Notes: generated by a model not told the origin, from the letters alone. DNA of 64,000 bases from Nannocystis exedens (GCF_002343915.1 NZ_NETK01000001.1:5532001-5596000), one strand, 5' to 3'; shown: positions 47,179 through 57,469, numbered from the stretch's first letter. A program made the numbers and translations.

Positions 47179-50100
47179 TCACTCGCGAAATACCCAGACC
47201 TCGCGGGTGGCCTCGATGTCGTCGCCGTCGCGAGCGGTGACGAGGATCCGGTTGCTGCCCGGCTCCAGCGGCACCTGCGCGGCGAAGTCGAGGCTGCGGG
47301 CGGCGGCGCCCTGATGCGCGGGATTGGCCCGGTAATCGAGCTTGCGCTCGACCTGGGCGGTGCCCGGCGGTTTGACGGCGACGACGACGTCGCGGACCCG
47401 GCCCTCGTGGCGCGCGGTGCCGCGGATCTCCACCGTATCGCCGGTGGCCACCGGAGCGACCGGGTCGACCTCGATCACCGGCGGCTGCACCAGCAGGGCC
47501 GGCCGGTCGGGCAGCTTGCTGCCCTTGCCGACGGCGCCGCCGGGCTTGACGAGGTCGCTGGGCAGCCAAGCGCGGCGCCCGGGCCCGGCCGCGACGGCGC
47601 TCCATCCGCCGGCGGCGCCGAGGATGTCGAGCGCGGTGCCGCCGGCGACCTCGGCGAGCTGGCGCGCCTGGCTGTCGGCCGCGTTGTAGAGGCGCACCGG
47701 CTCCTCGCCGGCGACCACGCGCGCGGGCCCGGCGACGAAGCCGGACGCGGGCGGGCCGAGCGGGACGTCGAACTTGTGGCGCACGCTCTCGCGGACGACG
47801 ACGTCGGCGACGATGACCTCGAGCTCGACGGGCTTGTTCGGGTCGGCCTGCTCGCTGACGCTGAGGCCGAAGGCGCCGCGCACGGCGGTCTTGGCGGGGA
47901 TCTTCCCCAGCTGCAAAAAGCCCTCCTCGAGCAGCACCTGCGCGCCGGACATGTTGTGGATCAGGGCGCGCGCGTCGGAGCTGTCGGCGCCGCTGTCGTT
48001 GCGGATCTCGAGCGCGAGCAGGACCTGCTCGCCGGGCTGGAGGACGCCGTCGCCGTTGCCCTTGACCGCGAACGGCGGCTCGCCCGGGATGGGCGGCGAC
48101 TTCGGCCGCTGCGGCGCGGCGGTCGCCAGCTCGGGGTCGTCGACGATCCAGTAGTCGTAGGCGAAGCGCGGCCGCGGCAGGCCGGCGATGTCGAAGCGCA
48201 CGGTGGCGGTGGCGTCGGGCGCGGGGCCGGGCTCGCCGGCGTGGACGTCGACCCGCAGGGTGTCGACGAGGTCGGTGTGCCAGGCCATGACGTAGAGGCG
48301 GACGTCGCGGCTGACGGTGGCGCCCGGCTCGATGCGGCCGAGCAGCAGCTCGATGCCGTCGAGCTCGTCGCGCAGGCAGTCGGTGATCACGTGGACGCGC
48401 TCGGCCGGCTCGCTGCCGGTGTTGGTGACCTCGACGCGCAGGGTGAACGGCTGGCCGGCGGCGATCTTCTTGTCGTCGACGACGCGCGCGCGCAGCTCGA
48501 GCGCGGGGTCGCTGCCGGCCCCGAGCGCGCCGGTCCAGTCGATCTTGGTGGCGGCGATGCCGTCGGCGATCTTCTGATCCTCGCGGGCGGCGATCTCGCC
48601 GGTCAGCGCGGCGAGCCTGGCGGCCCGCTGCTTGCTGTCCGAAAGGCCAGCCAGCGCGTCGGCGACGTCGCGGGCGATCTGCACCTCCGGGTCGGCCATC
48701 GCCGCGGGGCCCTCGCTCGGGCGCGGCAGCGACGTGCCCTGGCGGCCGGCGAAGTAGCGCAGGCGCGGCTCGTCGCCGGCGGCCTTGCCGGCGAACGCGG
48801 CCTCGTGCTTGGCCGAGGGCAGGTGCGCGACCTGGGTCGACTCGCGGCGGCGCTCGAACCGCTCGGTGTCGAAGTAGTTGGCGACGGCGACGATCTCGCT
48901 GAGCTCGACGGGGTAGATCGAGAGGTCGGGGCGCACGCCGACGGTCTGGATCTTGGTGTCGCCGGCGACCTGGTACTCGGCGATCGTCATCTTGAGCGCG
49001 AGCTCGCGGCCGTAGAGGTTCTGCGGCTTGAGCAGCTGGACGGTGCCCTTGCCGAAGCTCGGGCGGCCGACGACGACGCCGCGGCCGAGCGCCTTGACGC
49101 CGCCGCTGACGATCTCGGCCGCCGACGCCGAGTCCTCGTTGATCAGCGCGACCACGGCGGCGTCGGCCGGCAGGTTGACCTCGGGCGCGGCGTCCTCGGC
49201 CTCGCGGCCCATCGCCGAGCGCACGATCACCAGCTCGCCCTCGGCGACCAGCGCGTCGACGACCTCGACCGCTTGCGTCAGCAGGCCGCCGCTGTTGTCG
49301 CGCAGGTCGAGCACCACGCCGCGCAGCGCCTCGCCCTTCGGCGTGAGGTCGGCGATGGCCTTGCGCACCTGCTCGCCGGTGTTCTCCTGGAAGGTGGAGA
49401 TCTCGAGGTAGGCGATCTTGCCCGGCAGCAGCGAGGCGGTGACGCTGTCGACGCGGATGATCTTGCGCGTGATCGTCAGCGTCAGCGTCTCCTGGCCGCG
49501 CTGGATCTTGACCGTCACCTTGGTGTCGACCGGGCCGCGCAGCATCAGCTGCGCGTCGGGGGAGCGCAGGTTGACGGTGCTCTGCTTGTCGATCTGCAGC
49601 AGCAGGTCGCCGTCCTTGAGGCCGGCGGCCGCGGCCGGGCTGTTCGGCAGGACCTTGACGATCCGGATCCGCCGCTCGTCCTCGCGGATCTCGGCCCCGA
49701 TCCCGCCGAACTGACCGCGCGTCTTGACGCCGAGGTCGGTGTGCTCCTCGGGCGTGAGGAGGATCGTGTGCGGGTCGAGCGGCGCGAGCATGCCGTTGAT
49801 CGCGGCGTACTCGACCTTGTGCGTGGCCTCGGCGTCGAGGCGCAGGCTGTCTTGCACGAACGCGAGCACCTCCTCGAGGCGGTCGGCGACGCTCGGGAGG
49901 TCGGTCAGGCCGGCGAGCGAGAACTCGCGGCGGAAGTCGGCCACGGTGACGGTGGCGGTGTCGCCGGCGACGGCGGCGAAGAACTCGGGCGTGTTGAGGC
50001 CGAGGTGGCGCAGGGCCTCGGCGAACTGCTCGCGCGGGTCGATGCGCTCCTTGTCGAAGTACTCCTGCTGCACGACGTAGGCCGCCCACACGGTCAGCGG

Positions 50101-50262
50101 GAAGCGGCGGCGGTCGAGCTGCAGGCGGGCGGCGACGTCGATTTCCGGTGCGGCCGCCTCCTCGGCCGGGCGGGCGGCCGCCGCGGCCTCGCCGGGATCC
50201 TTCGCGGAGCACGCGCAGAGCAAAACGGAGGCGAGACCCGCGGCGAGGCGACGAGCGACCAT
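47179..50262 (-). CDS. Large S41-family C-terminal processing protease, lipoprotein
   Basis: 1027 residues from ATG 50262. The signal ends in LASVLLCAC (lipobox), so it is anchored outside. A PDZ domain (VKTRGQFGGIGAEI, IVKVLPNSPAAAAGLKDGD) precedes the S41 catalytic core: VLDLRDNSGGLL, the Ser in NEDSASAAEIVSGG (about residue 375) and the Lys in GRPSFGKGTVQL (about 404). Normal CtpA/Prc proteases stop near residue 450-650; here about 500 further residues follow, with beta-domains of the adhesion type (GDGVLQPGEQVLLALEIRND) and an SH3-like part (EEPVRLYNAADSQARQLAEV). A TATGCT hexamer is 7 bases before the ATG. It probably cleaves cell-envelope proteins. Confidence 0.88.
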   Translation of the reverse strand: MVARRLAAGLASVLLCACSAKDPGEAAAAARPAEEAAAPEIDVAARLQLDRRRFPLTVWAAYVVQQEYFDKERIDPREQFAEALRHLGLNTPEFFAAVAGDTATVTVADFRREFSLAGLTDLPSVADRLEEVLAFVQDSLRLDAEATHKVEYAAINGMLAPLDPHTILLTPEEHTDLGVKTRGQFGGIGAEIREDERRIRIVKVLPNSPAAAAGLKDGDLLLQIDKQSTVNLRSPDAQLMLRGPVDTKVTVKIQRGQETLTLTITRKIIRVDSVTASLLPGKIAYLEISTFQENTGEQVRKAIADLTPKGEALRGVVLDLRDNSGGLLTQAVEVVDALVAEGELVIVRSAMGREAEDAAPEVNLPADAAVVALINEDSASAAEIVSGGVKALGRGVVVGRPSFGKGTVQLLKPQNLYGRELALKMTIAEYQVAGDTKIQTVGVRPDLSIYPVELSEIVAVANYFDTERFERRRESTQVAHLPSAKHEAAFAGKAAGDEPRLRYFAGRQGTSLPRPSEGPAAMADPEVQIARDVADALAGLSDSKQRAARLAALTGEIAAREDQKIADGIAATKIDWTGALGAGSDPALELRARVVDDKKIAAGQPFTLRVEVTNTGSEPAERVHVITDCLRDELDGIELLLGRIEPGATVSRDVRLYVMAWHTDLVDTLRVDVHAGEPGPAPDATATVRFDIAGLPRPRFAYDYWIVDDPELATAAPQRPKSPPIPGEPPFAVKGNGDGVLQPGEQVLLALEIRNDSGADSSDARALIHNMSGAQVLLEEGFLQLGKIPAKTAVRGAFGLSVSEQADPNKPVELEVIVADVVVRESVRHKFDVPLGPPASGFVAGPARVVAGEEPVRLYNAADSQARQLAEVAGGTALDILGAAGGWSAVAAGPGRRAWLPSDLVKPGGAVGKGSKLPDRPALLVQPPVIEVDPVAPVATGDTVEIRGTARHEGRVRDVVVAVKPPGTAQVERKLDYRANPAHQGAAARSLDFAAQVPLEPGSNRILVTARDGDDIEATREVWVFRE

Positions 50263-50404
50263 CGGCGCTAGCATAACGTCCGGCGGCCCCTGCCGATGGC
50301 CGATGTGGGGGCATCGGGGGCAAATCTACGAATCATCGCGACGATGATGGTTTTCATTGCGAGCGGATCTCGCGCCCCCAGCCAAGTCGCTTGAAACACT
50401 GATC

Positions 50405-50932
50405 ATGCCCCCTGGCACGGGACAGGCATGTCAAGTTTTCCGCTTGCGCACCACGAACCTGCTCTCCCTCGTTGCAGCCGTGCTCGTGGTGGGTTGCGTC
50501 GACGCGCCCATCACTCCGGAGCACATCTTGCCCGACGGGCAACTCCGCTCCGATCTGTCGTCGTCCCAGGCCGCGTTCGCGGCCACGCCTGCTCGCCCGG
50601 TCGGGCACGCGGTCCAGGTCGCGGCCGTGCTGGCGGCGCAGGCGGCCGGGCCGCTGGTCGACGCCGCCACATTCCCGGCCGAGGCCGGCTCGGTCCACCT
50701 GCACCTGCGCGCCGACAGCCTGCTCGAGCCGCGCCCCGTGACCTTCGTGTGGACGCACGGTGACTCGCGCGAGGAGGTCCCGGGCGTCCTCGCGCCGACG
50801 ACCACGCTCGCGCTCGCGGCCAGCCATCCGCTGAACCCCGACGAGCGCGGCCGGTGGAAGGTCGAGGTGTTCACGCTGGCGGGGGACGAGCCCGCGCAAC
50901 TGCTGCTCACCCGCGAATTCGAGGTCCTCTAG
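50405..50932 (+). CDS. Small lipoprotein of unknown function
   Basis: 175 residues from ATG 50405; an alternative start farther upstream (50357) would give a poor signal. The signal LRTTNLLSLVAAVLVVGC carries the lipobox Cys. The mature part (PEHILPDGQLRSDLSSSQ, VQVAAVLAAQAAGPLVD, then a beta-sandwich-like AEAGSVHLHLRADSLLE and WKVEVFTLAGDEPAQLLLTR) has no recognised family. It is monocistronic and followed by a clear terminator. Confidence 0.6.
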   Translation: MPPGTGQACQVFRLRTTNLLSLVAAVLVVGCVDAPITPEHILPDGQLRSDLSSSQAAFAATPARPVGHAVQVAAVLAAQAAGPLVDAATFPAEAGSVHLHLRADSLLEPRPVTFVWTHGDSREEVPGVLAPTTTLALAASHPLNPDERGRWKVEVFTLAGDEPAQLLLTREFEVL

Positions 50933-50965
50933 ACGTCCTTTGCTTGGTGGCGTCGAGTCGTGCGA

Positions 50966-51000
50966 CGCCCGCGGTCCAGGCTGGACCGCGGGCGTTTTCT
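50966..51000 (+). terminator. Rho-independent terminator
   Basis: A perfect 14-bp stem, CGCCCGCGGTCCAG paired with CTGGACCGCGGGCG, then TTTTCT. It follows the lipoprotein stop (50932) by 33 bases and is the clearest intrinsic terminator in the window. Confidence 0.88.
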
Positions 51001-51052
51001 ATTTGCGGCCGGCGCTGGCGGCGGCGGGTTCGTGCCCGTACCATCTCGGGCC

Positions 51053-51430
51053 ATGGAGAGCCAGCAAGGCAGCATGACCCCCGAGGAGATCGACGTGTTC
51101 GCCCGCGGTCTGCACCACCTCGCCAGCGTCGACGGCATCGACCCGCGCGAGGCGGAGCTCATCGCCGACTTCCTGCGCGAGGCAGGCGCCAGCATCACGA
51201 TGGACGACCTGAAGGGCACCAGCTTCAGCAAGTTCGAGGCCGTGCAGGTGCTCGACAAGACCTACCTGCGCCGGATCTTCCTCAAGACCGCGATCGCCCT
51301 GGTCCACCGCGACGGGCGCACCAGCGTGGCCGAGCGCCTGGCGCTCGCCGAGCTCGCCGACGTGTTCGGCCTGAGCAACGTCGAGTTCGTCGAGCTCGAA
51401 AACGAGGCCCTCAGCGCGGGCCTGGCCTGA
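51053..51430 (+). CDS. TerB-like small helical protein
   Basis: 125 residues from ATG 51053, chosen because a TACCAT hexamer is 8 bases upstream and the frame before it is low-complexity. The helical pattern (DVFARGLHHLASVDGIDPRE, ELIADFLREAG, FLKTAIALVHRDGRTSVAER) resembles the TerB/DjlA-N fold, an acidic helical bundle with Asp clusters that could bind divalent metal. It precedes the SPFH protein by 53 bases and is probably co-transcribed, suggesting a shared membrane or stress role; this is inference. Confidence 0.6.
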   Translation: MESQQGSMTPEEIDVFARGLHHLASVDGIDPREAELIADFLREAGASITMDDLKGTSFSKFEAVQVLDKTYLRRIFLKTAIALVHRDGRTSVAERLALAELADVFGLSNVEFVELENEALSAGLA

Positions 51431-51483
51431 AAATCACCGGCCGCGTCACCCTCTCGAATCACCCGCAGCAGCACCGGAGCACC

Positions 51484-52569
<1,086 letters not shown>

Positions 52570-52622
52570 GCGCCGCGGCTCCTCCAGGGCCTGCAGCGCG
52601 CGCCGCAGGCCCGCCCCCGCGG

Positions 52623-53348
52623 GTGTTCCTGGTCGGCACCGACACCGACTGCGGCAAGACGACCCTCGCGTGCGCGCTGCTCCGCGCGGCCGCGCACGCA
52701 GGGCTGCGCGCGCTGCCGTTCAAGCCGGCCGCCAGCGGCCCGTCGGGGCCGGCGGGAGACCCCGAGCGCCTCGCCGCGGCCAGCGACCTCGGCGTGGCGG
52801 CCAGCGAGATCTGCCCGCTGCGCTACGCCCCGCCGCTGGCCCCCGGGATCGTCGACGACGCTTCGGCCTTCGTCAGCGGCCCTCGGTTGGGATTTTTGAA
52901 AGACACGGCGCAAGAGACAGGGCCGATCGGGCATGTCCGAACGGTCATGGAGGCGCTCGAGGCGGCGCACCGGCCCGACGTGACGCTGGTCGAGGGGGCC
53001 GGCGGGTTGTGGGTGCCGATGCCCGGCGGGACCTGGTTGCCGGCGTGGATCGCCGGGCTGCGGGCCGCGCCGATCGTCGTCGGTCGCCTCGGCCTCGGCG
53101 GGGTCAACCACGCGCTCCTGACGATCTTCGCCCTCCGCGCGCTGGGCCTGCCGCCGCGCGGGTTCTTCCTGGTCGACACCCACGGCGGACCCGACGCGGC
53201 GCGCGCCCACAACCCGGCCGTGATCGCGGCCGCGAGCGGGCTGCCGTGCCTCGGCGTGATGCCGCACGCGGCAGCCGATGCGTCGTGGCTGGCGGCGGAG
53301 GCGTGGGCGACGATGACGGGCGCGGCGCCGGGCTCGCCTGGTCCTTGA
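52623..53348 (+). CDS. bioD: Dethiobiotin synthetase
   Basis: 241 residues from GTG 52623; BioD begins directly with the P-loop region, so the first in-frame GTG is chosen although no ribosome binding site precedes it and a CTG overlapping the SPFH stop (52566) is conceivable. The P-loop is FLVGTDTDCGKTTLACALL, the substrate loop FKPAASGP, and VEGAGGLWVPM the conserved G-rich motif. The enzyme closes the ureido ring of biotin using CO2 and ATP. Hairpin-family sequence at about 52890-52950 encodes GFLKDTAQETGPIGHVRTVM in frame. The partner bio genes are not nearby. Confidence 0.85.
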   Translation: MFLVGTDTDCGKTTLACALLRAAAHAGLRALPFKPAASGPSGPAGDPERLAAASDLGVAASEICPLRYAPPLAPGIVDDASAFVSGPRLGFLKDTAQETGPIGHVRTVMEALEAAHRPDVTLVEGAGGLWVPMPGGTWLPAWIAGLRAAPIVVGRLGLGGVNHALLTIFALRALGLPPRGFFLVDTHGGPDAARAHNPAVIAAASGLPCLGVMPHAAADASWLAAEAWATMTGAAPGSPGP

Positions 53349-53490
53349 GACACGTCAGTCGCGCGTCGTCTCGTGCCAATGAAATGGCTCCTGTCGCGCA
53401 GTCGAAGCTCGCGGTGGGCGGGCCGGAGCGGCTACCACTCGATCGATCCGCCAGGAGCTCGCCCGCTGGCGGGATTCGCATGGTACTGGA

Positions 53491-53526
53491 GACATGCTGT
53501 TCAGGACATGTCCTGAGCAGCATGTC
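53491..53526. repeat. 36-bp near-perfect palindrome of the hairpin family
   Basis: GACATGCTGTTCAGGACA followed by its inverted complement with a single mismatch, centred on ACATGT at 53506-53511. It is the longest palindrome seen and lies between convergent genes bioD and the PEGA protein. Confidence 0.85.
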
Positions 53527-53531
53527 CCGTA

Positions 53532-54641
53532 TCAAAATTGCCCGCGGAGGATCAGGCTGCCGGGGCCGATGCCGAGCTGCTGGACGCCGCGGCGAGCGGC
53601 GCGCTTGTCCCCGGCGTCGGTCTTGGGCCGGGAGCTGACGAGGATGACGGTGCCGAGCGTGAGCAGGGCGGCGCCGGCGAGGGTGGCGGCGACGCCGTAC
53701 CACTTGGTGTTGAAGAGGTACTTGCACTCTTTCTCGCCGGTGATGCCCGGGTTCATCACGTTCTCGCCCTCGCAGTCGAACGAGTAGTTGCGGCCGTCGA
53801 TGGCGGTGAGGGCGACGCCGCCGCCGATGCCGAGGATGCCGATGGCGATCGAGGCGTAGCCCCAGCGCTTGCCGGGCAGGCGGCTCGGCAGCTTCTCCAG
53901 CGAGTACTGCAGCTCCTCGCCGACGCCCTCGACGAAGGTGACCTCGCGCTCGAGGGCGATGAAGCCCTCCTTGCTGATCCGGATGACGTGCTTGCCGGGG
54001 ACGATCGGGCGGTTCAGCGGGGTGGTGCCGGCGATCTCGCCGTCGATGGTGACGAGGGCGCCGGGCGGGTCGGTCTGCAGCTTGAACGAGGCTGGCCCTT
54101 TGGCCAGGGCGTCGAGCTTGAGCCGCAAGGTGGCGGCGGCGGAGTCGATGAGGCCGCTGGCGTCGACGACGCCGCAGATCTCGCAACCATCCTGGGTGGC
54201 GGCGATCCGCTGGCCGTCGCTGCCGTTGAACAGGTCGACGTGGACGTTGTAGTCGCGGTCGCGCACGGTGACGGCGGCGCGGACGATGTAGGCGGCGCCG
54301 GTCTTGGTGGCGATCGACTTGTAGCAGACGGCGTTGTCGCAGCTGGCGGCGCCGTCGTCGGCGGCGACGACCTGGTCGGGCGTCAGCACGGTGAAGTTGC
54401 CGCGCTGCAGGCCGCTGAGGAGCGCCTGCGTGAGCGAGTTCTGGTCGGTCTCGCTGAGCGAACCCTCGACCACGAGCGGCAAGATCGCCAGCTTCGCGCC
54501 CTGCTGCTCGGCGCCCTCGCCAGGGGCCGCGAACGTCAGCACGGGCCGCGGGGCCGCTGCCGCGACTTCACCGATCCCCGAAGTGCTGAGGCACACACTG
54601 GCGGCCATCGCCACCGCAAGGCTCCGTCGCGCGAGGTCCAT
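53532..54641 (-). CDS. PEGA-domain protein, exported
   Basis: 369 residues with a signal peptide (LAVAMAASVCLSTSG). Residues about 45-170 have a receiver-like fold often seen before PEGA domains (AKLAILPLVVEGSLSETDQN, LTQALLSGLQRGNFTVLTPD, CDNAVCYKSIATKTGAAYIV). The PEGA domain is at about 185-250 (FKLQTDPPGALVTIDGEIAG, TTPLNRPIVPGKHVIRISKE). A hydrophobic segment near residue 265 (IAIGILGIGGGVALTAID) and another near 325 (AATLAGAALLTLGTVILVSS) probably anchor it in the membrane. Such proteins are common in myxobacteria with unknown roles. Divergent from the gene at 54693. Confidence 0.75.
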   Translation of the reverse strand: MDLARRSLAVAMAASVCLSTSGIGEVAAAAPRPVLTFAAPGEGAEQQGAKLAILPLVVEGSLSETDQNSLTQALLSGLQRGNFTVLTPDQVVAADDGAASCDNAVCYKSIATKTGAAYIVRAAVTVRDRDYNVHVDLFNGSDGQRIAATQDGCEICGVVDASGLIDSAAATLRLKLDALAKGPASFKLQTDPPGALVTIDGEIAGTTPLNRPIVPGKHVIRISKEGFIALEREVTFVEGVGEELQYSLEKLPSRLPGKRWGYASIAIGILGIGGGVALTAIDGRNYSFDCEGENVMNPGITGEKECKYLFNTKWYGVAATLAGAALLTLGTVILVSSRPKTDAGDKRAARRGVQQLGIGPGSLILRGQF

Positions 54642-54692
54642 CTCTTCCCGAGGCTATCACGCTTGACCTTAGCCCCTCCACCATCCCACCCT

Positions 54693-55493
54693 GTGCAAGC
54701 CCCGGTGACCCCCCTCCGCACCGCTTTGCTCGCCGCGTCGCTCGCGTTCGCGCCCGCTTGCCCGCAAGGGCCCGCTGCCGACCCACCACCTCCGCAGCCC
54801 GCGCAGACCCCCGCACGCGCCCCGGAGCCGTGGCTGTACGGGCCGGCCCTGCGCGACAGCACTCCGGCCGGGCTCGCCGTGCGCCCGGTGTTCGAGCTCG
54901 CCGATGGTCGGCACGGGCAGGCGGAGATCGGCGTGGCCGTGGCGAGGCCGGGCGCGGCGCCGCGGCTCGAGGTGTGGGAATTCAGCCAGAACAACCCGCG
55001 CGAGCGGCTGGAGCGGGTCGGCGAGGCGCGCGAGCTGGTGGCCCTCGACGCGCCCCGCGAGGCCCGCGGCCAGCTCGACACGATACGCACCGCGATCGCC
55101 CGCCCCGGCAACGAGTTCGTCCGCGTGCGCGGCCTCGACGGCGAGCCGGAGGCGATCGTCGCCGAGCTGCAGCGCCTGGCGGCGACCGTGCGCGACGCGG
55201 CCGCGGGCCCGGAGCAGCGCGCCGAGGCCCTGGCCGACCTCACGCGCGCGCTCGACGATCACCTCCTGTTCACCGAGAACCGCCTGCCCGAGCTGCTGGC
55301 GGCCCTGGTCGGCGAGCTCGCGGTGGCCTCGCGCGAGGCCCTCGGCGAGCGCCGCGTCGCCGTGACGCTGCGCGAACCACCGCACCGCCTGACGTTCGCC
55401 CGCACCGGCGACCGCTGGGTCCTCAGCGAGCTGAAGCTCGCTGCGCCCGCGGACGCCGCGGCGAAGACCGCGCCCGGAGCCGCCGAGCGCTGA
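54693..55493 (+). CDS. Lipoprotein of unknown function
   Basis: 266 residues; GTG 54693 is taken as start, GTG 54705 is equally possible. The signal TALLAASLAFAPAC ends in a lipobox, followed by a Pro-rich linker. The mature part is mixed alpha/beta (AEIGVAVARPGAAPRLEVWE, RTAIARPGNEFVRVRG, EALADLTRALDDHLLFTENR) without a recognised family. Divergent from the PEGA gene; several hairpin elements follow its stop. Confidence 0.5.
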   Translation: MQAPVTPLRTALLAASLAFAPACPQGPAADPPPPQPAQTPARAPEPWLYGPALRDSTPAGLAVRPVFELADGRHGQAEIGVAVARPGAAPRLEVWEFSQNNPRERLERVGEARELVALDAPREARGQLDTIRTAIARPGNEFVRVRGLDGEPEAIVAELQRLAATVRDAAAGPEQRAEALADLTRALDDHLLFTENRLPELLAALVGELAVASREALGERRVAVTLREPPHRLTFARTGDRWVLSELKLAAPADAAAKTAPGAAER

Positions 55494-55814
55494 TCTCAAG
55501 GACATGTCTTCGGAGACATGCGATCCTCGGATCCGCGCTGCTCCTCGTCGGACGCGCTCGGGCGCTCTTCCGCCTGGGAGCGCTGCCGGGGCTGTCGGCG
55601 AACCGTCGCTCGTCCTCGCTACGTGGACATGGCGCGAGGGACAGCTGATTTGCGCGCCCACGCCGCGCGCCTCGTCGCAGGCGTCCTCGCGTGAGGGACA
55701 GAGGAGGCGCGCTGCTCACTGCGCGCCGAGTCGTCGCTGCCCGGCGGGACATGTCGCGAAGGACATGTGATTGCCGGCCAGCGACGACCCCGGGGGTGGC
55801 ACGCGCGCGGCCGG
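55494..55814. repeat. Intergenic region packed with hairpin elements
   Basis: No gene in these 320 bases. Hairpin copies are at 55501-55520 (GACATGTC TTCG GAGACATG), about 55624-55645 (GGACATGGCGCGAGGGACAG) and 55746-55769 (GGGACATGTCGCGAAGGACA then TGTG). Single arms also occur near 55690. Confidence 0.75.
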
Positions 55815-57017
55815 CTACTCCGCGTCGGGGTCGGCGGCGCCGGCGGCCGAGCCGTCGCCGACGGCGCCCTGGCGCATGTACTTCTCGACCGCGGCCTCGT
55901 GCTCGGCGATCGTCTTGGAGAACTGGTGGGTCTTGTCGTTGCGCGACACGAAGTACAAAAAGCGCGACTTCTTCGGCGCGAGCACGGCCTCGAACGCGGC
56001 CTTGCCGGCGTTGGTGATCGGCCCCGGCGGCAGGCCCTCGTGGGTGTACGTGTTGTACGGGTTGTCGGGGTCGCGCAGGTGGATCCGGCGGATCCGGCCC
56101 TCGAACTTCTCGCAGGCGGCCGACTTCTTCAGCGCCGCCGTGCAGCCGTAGATGATCGTCGGGTCGGTCTCGAGCCGCTTGGGCTGGAACGACGAGAAGC
56201 GCAGGCGGTTGAGGAACACGCCGGCGATGAGCGGCCGCTCGTGCTTGGCGGCGGTCTCCTTCTCGACCAGCGAGGCCATGATCACGATCTCGCGGTCGCC
56301 CCAACCGAGCGTCTTCTTCAGCTCCTCGAGCGACTCGCGGTGGCTGCGCTTGAGGTTGTCGAACACCTTGCGGTGCTGCTCGACCATGCGGCGGATCAGC
56401 TGGTCCGGCGTGGCCGCGGTCGGGAACTTGTAGGTGTCGGGGTAGAGGTAGCCCTCGACGCTCTCGCCCTCGATCCCGAGCTCCTTGAGCAGGGCGGGAT
56501 CGCGCATGGCGGCGAGGATCACCGAGGCGTCGCCGTAGCCGGCGACCGCGAGGATGTCGGCGACCTCGAGGATGTTGCGGCCCTCGGGGATCGTCACCCG
56601 CGTCTCTTCGGTGCGCTGGGCCCGGACGAGCTCGGCGAGGACCTGCTCCGGCGTCATGTCGGCGCGGAAGGTGTGCGCCCCGGCGGTGATCTTGCCGGCC
56701 GCGCCGCGGTGGAGCACGAACAGCTTGAAGTAGAGGCCCTCGTCCTCGGGGATCACCCCGGCCTCGATCAGCTGCGTCAGCACCTGCGGGAAGCTGGCCC
56801 CCTTCGCCACCTCGATGGCGATCGGCTCGGCGCTGCCGACCCCCGGCCGGTCGGGGTAGTCGATCACCCGCTGGTACGTGCGCGACAGCCACACGCCGCC
56901 GACCACCAGCGTGACCGCCACCACCGTCAGGGCCACGTACTGCGCCCAGCGCGAGCGCCGCGGTCGCCACCACGGCAGGCGCTGGCGCTTGCTCCCCGCG
57001 CTCGAGGCCTGCGTCAT
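55815..57017 (-). CDS. mltG: Endolytic murein transglycosylase MltG
   Basis: 400 residues. An N-terminal membrane helix (YVALTVVAVTLVVGGVWL, about 27-46) and the YceG/MltG core: YLYPDTYKFP, the catalytic Glu in IVIMASLVEKETAAKHERPL, and LETDPTIIYG followed by YNTYTHEGLPPGPITNAG. The enzyme cuts nascent peptidoglycan strands near the inner membrane and helps to fix their length. The C-terminal tail is Gly/Ala-rich. Its ATG overlaps the ruvX stop by ATGA, so the two are co-translated, a common arrangement in other bacteria. Confidence 0.95.
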   Translation of the reverse strand: MTQASSAGSKRQRLPWWRPRRSRWAQYVALTVVAVTLVVGGVWLSRTYQRVIDYPDRPGVGSAEPIAIEVAKGASFPQVLTQLIEAGVIPEDEGLYFKLFVLHRGAAGKITAGAHTFRADMTPEQVLAELVRAQRTEETRVTIPEGRNILEVADILAVAGYGDASVILAAMRDPALLKELGIEGESVEGYLYPDTYKFPTAATPDQLIRRMVEQHRKVFDNLKRSHRESLEELKKTLGWGDREIVIMASLVEKETAAKHERPLIAGVFLNRLRFSSFQPKRLETDPTIIYGCTAALKKSAACEKFEGRIRRIHLRDPDNPYNTYTHEGLPPGPITNAGKAAFEAVLAPKKSRFLYFVSRNDKTHQFSKTIAEHEAAVEKYMRQGAVGDGSAAGAADPDAE

Positions 57018-57469
57018 GTGCCTGTCTCTCCGGACATGTCCTTACGGCGCTGGCCGTCGAGCCAGCCTTGGAGGATGAACTGGGCCGCGGCGGCGTCGAT
57101 GACCTGCTTGCGGCGCGCGCGCGACACGTCGGCCTGCAGCAGCGCCCGCTCGGCGCCGGCGGTGCTGAAGCGCTCGTCCCAGGTGCAGGCGCGGGGCGAG
57201 CCCGGGAGCGCCGCCAGGGCCGGCTCGAGGGCGGCGAGGAAGCGCTGGACCTGGCGGGCGCGGTGGCCGACGGAGCCGTCGAGCTCGAGCGGGAGGCCGA
57301 CGACGACGTCGCTGGCGCCGAGGTCGCGGGCGAGCGCGGCCACGGCCGCGGCATCTTCGGCGTGACCGCGGCGCGTGAGGACCTGGCGCGGACTGGCGAT
57401 CGTGCCGCTCGGGTCGGACACGGCGACGCCGATCGTCTTGCTGCCGACGTCGAGGCCGAGGGCGCGCAT
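57014..57469 (-). CDS. ruvX: Putative pre-16S rRNA nuclease / Holliday junction resolvase homologue YqgF
   Basis: 151 residues from ATG 57469. It has the RNase H-like fold: LGLDVGSKTIGVAVSDP (first Asp), VVVGLPLELDGSVGHRARQV, WDERFSTAGAERAL and DAAAAQFILQGWLD (last Asp). YqgF homologues process the 5' end of 16S rRNA. Length is standard. A TAAAAA hexamer is 8 bases before the ATG. A hairpin copy (57019-57047) overlaps the ruvX/mltG junction without breaking either frame. Confidence 0.93.
   Translation of the reverse strand: MRALGLDVGSKTIGVAVSDPSGTIASPRQVLTRRGHAEDAAAVAALARDLGASDVVVGLPLELDGSVGHRARQVQRFLAALEPALAALPGSPRACTWDERFSTAGAERALLQADVSRARRKQVIDAAAAQFILQGWLDGQRRKDMSGETGT

Noticed and set aside
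46408-50271. A 1287-codon open frame on the plus strand opposite the S41 protease and membrane protein genes
   Set aside because: It is a composition effect of high-GC antisense frames; the sequence is full of Asp/Gly/Val/Arg-rich low-complexity stretches and has no domain, whereas the minus strand encodes clear families.
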